DNA from: Phycisphaerae bacterium
GTDB taxonomy: Bacteria; Planctomycetota; Phycisphaerae; SM23-33
NCBI GenBank assembly: GCA_030745875.1
Contig: JASLNT010000111.1
Location: 1 to 64,000 of the forward strand
Reading direction: 5' to 3'
DNA: 64,000 nt
Shown: piece by piece, positions 57,875 through 64,000 of the stretch
Numbering within the stretch: the first letter of the stretch is position 1
Layout: each line of letters begins with the position of its first letter
The notes under the pieces: generated by a model
What the model was told of the DNA's origin: nothing
Database searches by the model: none
The model's input: only the letters and a program-made list of their open reading frames with translations
Position numbers and translations under genes: made by a program

Positions 57875-60800
57875 ATGATCTACAACAGAAGAAACTCCCG
57901 GGTAAAAGTCGCTCTCACGTGCGCCGCACTTGCCTGCGTGATGTGTGCGTACGTTATTGCAGCTCCCAAGACACCATCGCGCGCCGCCAAACCCAGACCC
58001 AAGCCGCCCGCAACCAGCATAACGGTGGATTCAATGGGTCTGAAACCAGATTCGCCCAGACAGTTTAAAGTGTTCAAGGGCTCGCGTTGCGTGAGCATCC
58101 CCCGAATGGGCAGGCCCCAGGGCCTGGCTCCGGGCAAGTACGATGTGAGGGTCGGCTTTCCGTCGGGATCGGTCTCCAGACCGCTTGAGGTCCGCCCCGG
58201 ACAGCGGACGGTCGTGCCGACGGGCCTGTTTGGTTTTCGCAATGTCGGCTCCGCCGCCAGCGGATCAACGGTTCCCCAGCAGCTCTACCATGGCGATACC
58301 TATCTTACCAGCGGATATTGGGGAATGACGGCCAGGCTTTATCCGGGCAAATACAGTGTTCGGTATCATCTGCCCGGCGACGTCAATCCCGCACAATCGC
58401 TGAGCAAGTGGCATTTTATTGGGCATTTTCCGTTAAACTGGCAGAAGGATTTGGAGATGAAGAAGGTCTTTCCGCCCGAGCGGCCGGGGAAATTCAAAGC
58501 GACTGACACTTTCACGTTTGGAAAGAAAAACTACGCGTGGCGAGCGATTGAGGGACGCAGTCTGGCGCTGAGATATTACGTTCCGAAAACCCAAGGGGTG
58601 GTCTATCTGGCGACGGAGGTTTCGGCGGACACCGATCACCAGGCCGAACTGGTGATCTCGCTTCGCGGCGGGATGGTGGTCTGGCTCAACGGGCGAAAGA
58701 TCAAGAGCATCTCTCAGGACAAACGGTTCAGCCCGCATCGCGTTTCGCTCATCGTTTCGCTCAAGAAGGGGCGCAACGAGCTTATGATCAAGACGTTCGC
58801 GGCCCACTGGTTGAAGGCGCCTGTTATGGCGAGTCTGGAGCGATGGCGAACCTACGACGTTAACGTAACCGCCGGAGCCAAGAGCTACGACCGCTCGCCA
58901 GTCGCCGGCGCCAAGGCCGCCTCGCCCGGGCCGATCCCGGGCGTCAAGGGCATCGTCTTCTGCAAAATTCCCAACTTGACTGACGGACGCAGCGGTCTGC
59001 ACTACGAGCAGTTCCGCATAGTCCGCCGCCCCTACAAGGGCGCCATCTGTACGCTGATCCCCGCCTGCCCGGAAGGCAAGGTCACGGATCTTACGGCCGG
59101 TAAGTTCGTTGCCGCGATTCAACCCGACCTCTCGTACGACGGCAAGCGGGTCATATTCGCCGCCCACAGGACCAACAACAAGACCGAAAAGTGGAATATT
59201 TACGATATGAAGCTCGACGGCACGGACGTCAGGCAGATCACTCGCGGGATCGGCGACTGCTTCGATCCATGCTACCTGCCCGACGGGAAAATACTCTTCA
59301 GTTGCGACAAACCCGACTTCCGCGACGAATACGATCGCGACAAGGCCAAACTGCTGCACACGTGCAACCCCGACGGCAGCGATCTGCAGCAGATCACGTT
59401 CAACCTCAGCAGCGACATGGCCTCGATTGTCATGAACGACGGGCGGATACTGTTCACCAGTTGGCAGCACCACGCCGAGCATGTCGCCACGAACGGAGTG
59501 TTCGCTTTCTGCACCGTTATGCCCGACGGTACTGGGTTCATGCCTTTCTACGGCAACCATAACGGACAGGGCAACAACAGCAAGTCGTACGCTCAGCAAC
59601 TCACAGACGGGCGGATCGTGTACGTAGATTCAGCCGGGCATCGCCACTACAATTGCGGCGGGCTCAGCACGATCGATCCGCGCAGACCGATGAGCGGGCG
59701 GAAGATTCTCACCCCGGGCCAGATCTACAACGGGCATAATCTCGCCGGTCGATACGCCTCGCCCTATCCCCTGCCCGACGGCGGGATGATATGCTCCTAC
59801 TCGCCCGGGCGCGGAACGTCTCCGCTGAGAGATGACCCTAGCGAAACGATCCACATGGGCGTATATCGCTTCGACTTCGCCTCGGGGCGGCCGGGACGGA
59901 TCATATACGACGATCCCAAGTCGCAGGACTACGACGCGATAGCGATCCACCCGCGCCCCGTTCCCCCCGCACTCCAGCCGATGACCATACCGGGCAGGAA
60001 GACAGGCGCGTTCTTCTGTGTCAACGCGTATCTGTCAGACAGGAAGAAACAATCGAAACGCGTGGTGATCGGGGAACTGCCCCCAGCCGAGCCGGGCGAA
60101 ATAAAACGAGTTCGTGTTCTGGAGGGATTCGGCGTTGAGGACAAGAATCCCAAGAAACACAGGGGTATCGTGATCGACATGCTCCAGATGAGTTTCGGGT
60201 CGTCCAGCAACTCAGGAAACGCGTTTGAGCAGAGGAGCATAATAGGATACGCGCCGGTCGAAAAAGACGGGTCGTTCCATATTGAAGTGCCCGCCGATAC
60301 GGTCATGTGCCTCCAGACCCTTGACAAGAACGATATGGCGATCGAGACCCAACTGACCTGGGTGTGGGTCCGCCCGGGCGAGACGCGAACGTGTATCGGT
60401 TGTCACGAAGACCGGGAGACGGCGTTGGCGAATACCGACTGCCTGGCCATGAGAAAGAAAGCGCATTTCGTAGCTCCGCCCAAAGATAAACGACGCACAG
60501 TTGACTTCCGCCGCGACATCATGCCCATAATTGAAAAGAGATGTTCGTCCTGCCACCATGGCGGAAAGGACACTGACGGCGGTTTGGATTTGCGAAAGGG
60601 CTTCGATCTGGTGTTCCATCGCAGCGGCTGCCGGGGCAGGGCGATTAATGCGGCGATATTCAATCACGCTTACGAGAGCCTTCTCCAGGCTCCGACCGGC
60701 AGGACTCGCGTTGGGACGCTTGTGATATCCGGTGCCGCAAAATACAGCCCGTTGATCTGGAGGCTTTACGGAAAGCAGTTGGGGTTTACTGATGATCGCA

Positions 60801-61198
60801 ATCCGTACAAGAAGAAGATCACCCAGATGCCTCCCAAGCAGGCCCTGACCGACGCGGAGAAGAAGCTCTTCGTCGAATGGGTGGACCTTGGAGCCCAGTG
60901 GGACAATATCCCCGGAGAGGACGACCTGCCCGGATACGACGCCGACCAGAGCAGGGCGATGAGCATTGAAGTCGCCAAACGCGTCGCCAAGCCGATATCT
61001 ACGGGCAAGGAGGCGTTTGAGACCCGTTGTCTGGAATGTCACGATACGAGCAAGCTGGCGAAATGGAAGAAGGCCAATTACCCCAATCCCGAAGCCATGA
61101 TCAAACGAATGGACGCCAAACGTAAGGGCTGGATCCACAAATCAGAGGTCTCGCTTATTCTGGGGCATATTCAGAAGGTGTTGTCAGTGAAGAAATAG
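57875..61198 (+). CDS. Exported multihaem protein resembling hydrazine synthase alpha subunit
   Basis: A 1107-residue protein with a signal peptide (VKVALTCAALACVMCAYVIAA). Residues about 180-320 look like a galactose-binding or PA14-type beta domain. A TolB-like propeller then spans about 365-800 (LDGTDVRQITRG, CNPDGSDLQQITF). Three CXXCH motifs follow: C840IGCH844, C890SSCH894 and C1052LECH1056. The FCKIPNLTDGRSGLHYEQF-type segment and the propeller-plus-haem layout recall the HZS-alpha middle-domain family. Anammox hydrazine synthase also needs beta and gamma subunits, which are not here, so hydrazine synthesis is unlikely. It lies 19 bases after the YVTN-cytochrome gene. Confidence 0.82.
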   Translation: MIYNRRNSRVKVALTCAALACVMCAYVIAAPKTPSRAAKPRPKPPATSITVDSMGLKPDSPRQFKVFKGSRCVSIPRMGRPQGLAPGKYDVRVGFPSGSVSRPLEVRPGQRTVVPTGLFGFRNVGSAASGSTVPQQLYHGDTYLTSGYWGMTARLYPGKYSVRYHLPGDVNPAQSLSKWHFIGHFPLNWQKDLEMKKVFPPERPGKFKATDTFTFGKKNYAWRAIEGRSLALRYYVPKTQGVVYLATEVSADTDHQAELVISLRGGMVVWLNGRKIKSISQDKRFSPHRVSLIVSLKKGRNELMIKTFAAHWLKAPVMASLERWRTYDVNVTAGAKSYDRSPVAGAKAASPGPIPGVKGIVFCKIPNLTDGRSGLHYEQFRIVRRPYKGAICTLIPACPEGKVTDLTAGKFVAAIQPDLSYDGKRVIFAAHRTNNKTEKWNIYDMKLDGTDVRQITRGIGDCFDPCYLPDGKILFSCDKPDFRDEYDRDKAKLLHTCNPDGSDLQQITFNLSSDMASIVMNDGRILFTSWQHHAEHVATNGVFAFCTVMPDGTGFMPFYGNHNGQGNNSKSYAQQLTDGRIVYVDSAGHRHYNCGGLSTIDPRRPMSGRKILTPGQIYNGHNLAGRYASPYPLPDGGMICSYSPGRGTSPLRDDPSETIHMGVYRFDFASGRPGRIIYDDPKSQDYDAIAIHPRPVPPALQPMTIPGRKTGAFFCVNAYLSDRKKQSKRVVIGELPPAEPGEIKRVRVLEGFGVEDKNPKKHRGIVIDMLQMSFGSSSNSGNAFEQRSIIGYAPVEKDGSFHIEVPADTVMCLQTLDKNDMAIETQLTWVWVRPGETRTCIGCHEDRETALANTDCLAMRKKAHFVAPPKDKRRTVDFRRDIMPIIEKRCSSCHHGGKDTDGGLDLRKGFDLVFHRSGCRGRAINAAIFNHAYESLLQAPTGRTRVGTLVISGAAKYSPLIWRLYGKQLGFTDDRNPYKKKITQMPPKQALTDAEKKLFVEWVDLGAQWDNIPGEDDLPGYDADQSRAMSIEVAKRVAKPISTGKEAFETRCLECHDTSKLAKWKKANYPNPEAMIKRMDAKRKGWIHKSEVSLILGHIQKVLSVKK

Positions 61199-61216
61199 GA
61201 GCAATTTTAGTTTGGA

Positions 61217-61235
61217 ACAGACTTGACAGGTCTGT
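61217..61235. promoter_or_regulatory. Inverted repeat around a TTGACA element
   Basis: ACAGAC (61217-61222) and GTCTGT (61230-61235) flank TTGACAG (61223-61229). The -10 that would belong to this -35 (TAAGTT at 61247-61252, 18-base spacer) is poor, so the promoter is uncertain. If real, it would give the csp gene a leader of about 130 bases. Confidence 0.35.
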
Positions 61236-61390
61236 GGAGTTCTCGGTAAGTTTCGTAATAGAAATAAGTGCTAATGGGTTGGCGGGTTGATTGTGGAAGT
61301 GTTTCCCGTCCCGCTAGAAAGGTCTGGGATAATACTTAGACGTTTTTGCTGATGCAAATCCGACGCGCTAGCTTATGAAGGAGCCAGAAT

Positions 61391-61591
61391 ATGGCTAATG
61401 GTAAAGTAAAGTGGTTTAAGGACGAGAAGGGGTTTGGTTTCATCGAGATGGAAGATGGAACTGACGCGTTTGTACACTTCAGTGACATCTCCGGAGACGG
61501 ATTCAAGTCACTCGCAGAAGGCGATGAAGTGACTTGCGAAGTGGTCGCGGGCGACAAAGGTCCGCGTGCGACTAACGTACAGAGAGTTTAG
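61391..61591 (+). CDS. Cold-shock-domain protein
   Basis: A 66-residue single-strand RNA/DNA-binding protein. Both nucleic-acid motifs are visible: KGFGFI (RNP1, residues 14-19) and AFVHF (RNP2, residues 26-30). AAGGAG lies seven bases before the ATG. Whether it is cold-induced or constitutive cannot be told. It has its own terminator immediately downstream. Confidence 0.95.
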   Translation: MANGKVKWFKDEKGFGFIEMEDGTDAFVHFSDISGDGFKSLAEGDEVTCEVVAGDKGPRATNVQRV

Positions 61592-61625
61592 TCCGCTCCG
61601 GTAGAATCTTAAGGGCTAACCACCT

Positions 61626-61657
61626 ACGCCGCCGAATCGTTTCGGCGGCGTTTGTTT
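61626..61657 (+). terminator. Intrinsic terminator after the cold-shock gene
   Basis: ACGCCGCCGAA (61626-61636) pairs with TTCGGCGGCGT (61641-61651) around a 4-base loop, followed by TTTGTTT. Confidence 0.9.
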
Positions 61658-61798
61658 GCGCTTTGTCAAGGCCCTCGAAGATGCTACCATATTGATTAGG
61701 TCTTGACGGATTGACTGCGATAGGGAACTTGAGACCGGTTTAGGCGTCAAAGGATAAGGACGCGACGGCCGATATGATTCAAGCGAAGGGTCAGTGCG

Positions 61799-63988
61799 AT
61801 GATAAAGCGTAGTGTCACGGGAATCATCTGCAGTTTACTGCTGGTTGCGGCGGCGATGACGACGCCTGACCAGGCCTGCGCTCAGCCGGTGAACCTGACC
61901 ATTAGCGGGCGTTCGTATCCTCCCCAGCCGGCACGGAGTTCCAACCCTTCGGTCGCCGCGCATATCCCCAGCGGAAACCCCAGCAGCGTACACATCAAGA
62001 ACAACGGGGCCATAAGCTTCCGCAGCGGATATTACAAAATGAAGGACGGTGGGGGGTACATGTGGGACCTGCAGTATTACGGCAGCGTCTATCGCGGAAC
62101 GCCCTACGCATACAGCGGAGGTATGTACTGTCACGTGAACGGTTCGAACGTTCAGGCTAACAACAGCTCCGGATGGCGCAACAAAGCTGGCGATGAAATC
62201 GAAATCGGGCCGTGCAATCGCAGCGGGCTTAAGGTCTCCAGACGCATCAAGGTTTACAAAGATCGCCCACTGGCCAGGTGGCTGGATATATTTGAGAATC
62301 CCGGCTCGGCGCCGATTACCGTGAACGTGCAGATCTACACGCGCACCAACTACTCGATTCGCCAGACCACAACCGACACGGGGCAAACTAAATTCGGATC
62401 GAAGGATTGGGCGTTCAGAACAGCCACGTCCAGTTCGAACGGGGTTCCGACGCTCCACATGGTTACTTCAAAAGGCGCCAAGCTCAGGCCCACTGTGCGT
62501 GTCCAGAGCAACACCATATCAGTTCAATACAACGGGCTCACCATACCGGCGGGAAAAACCATCATACTCTGCCACTTCGAGTCGCAGCACCGCGACGCGT
62601 CGGTCCACTCGAACATGATGAGCAAGTTTCCCATGTACAAGGTCATGAAGGATCTGCCTATGGCGGTCAGGGTGAGAATCCTGAACATGAAGGTTGGCTC
62701 ATCCTTTGGAGGGGTGGATCTCGAACGCCTGGAAACGTCCGACAATGTGCTGCTCAAGAACGACGATCCGATCGTCGGCGAGATACGCAATGAATCGTTC
62801 AAGGTTTCTACGATAATCGGTCCGATCGACCTGAAGCCCGACAATCTGGTTGGAATGGCGATGGGGCCCACGGGCAATCTGAGATTCGCGATGATCGACG
62901 GACAGGTCATAAGCGGAACTTCAGCCGGAACGAAGTTGGAAGTGGCGCTGGGCGCTAGCGGGTTGCTCCATATCCCCCTGGACAAGATATCCCAGTGGTC
63001 GTACCGCATCTCGCCATCGCGCCCGGGAGAGCCTAAACCGCTCGGGCCGAATCTTACACTCGCCACGGGCGATCATCTGGCGATCGATACGTCGAACGGC
63101 TACCCGAAACTGACATTCCGTTGGGCGTGCGGTGCGATCGACCTGGACGGTAAGCATCTGCTGGAAATCGTCACTACATCGCCCGGTAGCGGGAAATTCA
63201 ATGTGGTGTTCCTCAACGGAACTCGCATAAGCGGTGTGTTTGCTCCTTCAGTTCCGGAGGGGCTCGGGTTTGATGTTAAACTTGGCGGTGCGATTCGCGT
63301 GAAAGGCGAGAAAATCGAAGCCGTGCGTTTCGGAACCGACAGTTCTCCGGACGCTACGCTCACCAACGTGGTGTTGAGCGGCGGGGACAAGCTCTTTGGC
63401 GAGTTGACCGACGAGATGTTTGTGCTGACCACTTCCTATGGTAAGGTCGATGTCAGCGTTTCGCAGATCAAGGGCGTAAAGTTCAAGGCTGGCTCGCCCG
63501 ACCAGACCACCGTGCAGATGTGGAACGGTTCAGTGATCAAGGGAAAACTGAATGTCGCCGAAATCGGTTTCGCCGTAACCCAGGGCGACCGCTGGGCTCT
63601 GCCCATAGGCAAGATAACTTCGATAACCTGTCCGCAGGCGATTCCCCCCAGGGCCATGCGGCTGAAAATAGAGAAGCTCATCGCCCAACTCGGAGCCGAA
63701 GGCTATCAAGATCGCCAGTCGGCCGCAACCGCGCTGGTGGGTATGGGCAAGGGGATCATCCCGCTTATCAAACCTCATCTCAGCAACGACGACCCTGAGA
63801 TTCGCCAGCGGATTGAGGACGTCCTTGAGCAGTTGGGTTATAAGTCGCCGTCGGCCCCGACGGTGACCGTGCCCCATGTCGACCATTTGCACGGAGGGCG
63901 ATGGCAGTTGGGCCCGCAGCAGGGGGGCCTTATCATCAACAACGGTGGTGTGATTAACTTAAACAACGCACCGGCGGCGGTCTGGTAA
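61799..63988 (+). CDS. Exported protein with small beta-repeats and a HEAT-like C-terminus
   Basis: A 729-residue protein with a signal peptide (IICSLLLVAAAMTTPDQACA). Residues about 30-300 form an unfamiliar beta-rich domain. Around 315-615 are about five repeats of the pattern G-x-I-x-G-(10-15)-G-x(5)-I-x-x-I (examples: GDKLFGELTDEMFVLTTSYG, GSVIKGKLNVAEIGFAVTQG). A HEAT-like repeat pair (about 620-680) and a short Asn/Gly-rich tail follow. No enzyme motif is visible. The gene is complete and ends 12 bases from the window edge. Confidence 0.78.
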   Translation: MIKRSVTGIICSLLLVAAAMTTPDQACAQPVNLTISGRSYPPQPARSSNPSVAAHIPSGNPSSVHIKNNGAISFRSGYYKMKDGGGYMWDLQYYGSVYRGTPYAYSGGMYCHVNGSNVQANNSSGWRNKAGDEIEIGPCNRSGLKVSRRIKVYKDRPLARWLDIFENPGSAPITVNVQIYTRTNYSIRQTTTDTGQTKFGSKDWAFRTATSSSNGVPTLHMVTSKGAKLRPTVRVQSNTISVQYNGLTIPAGKTIILCHFESQHRDASVHSNMMSKFPMYKVMKDLPMAVRVRILNMKVGSSFGGVDLERLETSDNVLLKNDDPIVGEIRNESFKVSTIIGPIDLKPDNLVGMAMGPTGNLRFAMIDGQVISGTSAGTKLEVALGASGLLHIPLDKISQWSYRISPSRPGEPKPLGPNLTLATGDHLAIDTSNGYPKLTFRWACGAIDLDGKHLLEIVTTSPGSGKFNVVFLNGTRISGVFAPSVPEGLGFDVKLGGAIRVKGEKIEAVRFGTDSSPDATLTNVVLSGGDKLFGELTDEMFVLTTSYGKVDVSVSQIKGVKFKAGSPDQTTVQMWNGSVIKGKLNVAEIGFAVTQGDRWALPIGKITSITCPQAIPPRAMRLKIEKLIAQLGAEGYQDRQSAATALVGMGKGIIPLIKPHLSNDDPEIRQRIEDVLEQLGYKSPSAPTVTVPHVDHLHGGRWQLGPQQGGLIINNGGVINLNNAPAAVW

Positions 63989-64000
63989 ATCGCTCTGGTG

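Noticed and set aside
57875..61198. True anammox hydrazine synthase
   Set aside because: No beta or gamma subunit and no hydrazine dehydrogenase in the window; the haem layout differs from the textbook alpha subunit.
61223..61252. TTGACA-18-TAAGTT as a firm promoter of the cold-shock gene
   Set aside because: The -10 matches only half of consensus, so it is listed only as a candidate inverted repeat.

Overview
The window is about 57-60% GC by eye and reads as a chromosomal segment of a bacterium, most likely Planctomycetota and perhaps class Phycisphaerae. That placement is inferred from protein architectures: YVTN beta-propeller/cytochrome c and hydrazine-synthase-alpha-like multihaem proteins, TadG-like pairs, WG-repeat and secretin-N-like fusions, zinc-ribbon/VWA membrane proteins and ribosomal proteins with long low-complexity tails. 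No 16S gene is present to confirm it.

Region 1 (1-19.6 kb) is one long co-directional translation cluster joining the str, S10, spc and alpha operons: rpsL-rpsG-fusA, rpsJ-rplC-rplD-rplW-rplB-rpsS-rplV-rpsC-rplP-rpmC-rpsQ, rplN-rplX-rplE-rpsN-rpsH-rplF-rplR-rpsE-rplO-secY-adk-map, rpmJ-rpsM-rpsK-rpsD-rpoA-rplQ. It ends at a strong terminator. tuf, rpmD and infA, which often lie here, are absent. A good promoter sits just before rpsJ, and hairpins lie in the rpsL-rpsG gap, ahead of fusA and ahead of rpmJ. Oddities are Arg at S12 position 88 (a known streptomycin-resistance substitution), a SecY with two extra N-terminal membrane segments, and repetitive tails on uS3 and bL17.

Region 2 (19.7-30.1 kb) holds a secreted WG-repeat/HEAT/secretin-N-like fusion protein, a HIT hydrolase, two tandem TadG-like proteins on the minus strand, and a divergent membrane glycosyltransferase. 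The divergent promoters share an inverted 8-bp motif.

Region 3 (30.2-46.7 kb) is the most unusual part. It has two paralogous zinc-ribbon/membrane/VWA proteins separated by a tRNA-Leu, then a secreted coiled-coil/TPR protein, one ExbB/TolQ-type channel protein, three ExbD/TolR-type proteins and a 1109-residue secreted helical-repeat protein. After a tRNA-Cys come a TPR protein with a CX4CH haem-like motif, a small membrane protein, an exported coiled-coil protein and a sigma factor with a large extra DNA-binding N-terminus. I propose a proton-motive-force-driven envelope machine that is not one of the textbook Tol, Ton or Agl systems. This is inference from domains and gene order.

Region 4 (46.7-55.9 kb) is housekeeping. 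On the minus strand lie eno with a small membrane protein, and dxr-rseP with an oversized RseP. On the plus strand lie a NUDIX hydrolase with a probably leaderless mRNA, a rhomboid protease, thrC and dapB.

Region 5 (55.9-64 kb) holds two exported multihaem/beta-propeller proteins, the second resembling the hydrazine synthase alpha subunit, then a cold-shock protein with its terminator and a secreted beta-repeat/HEAT protein.
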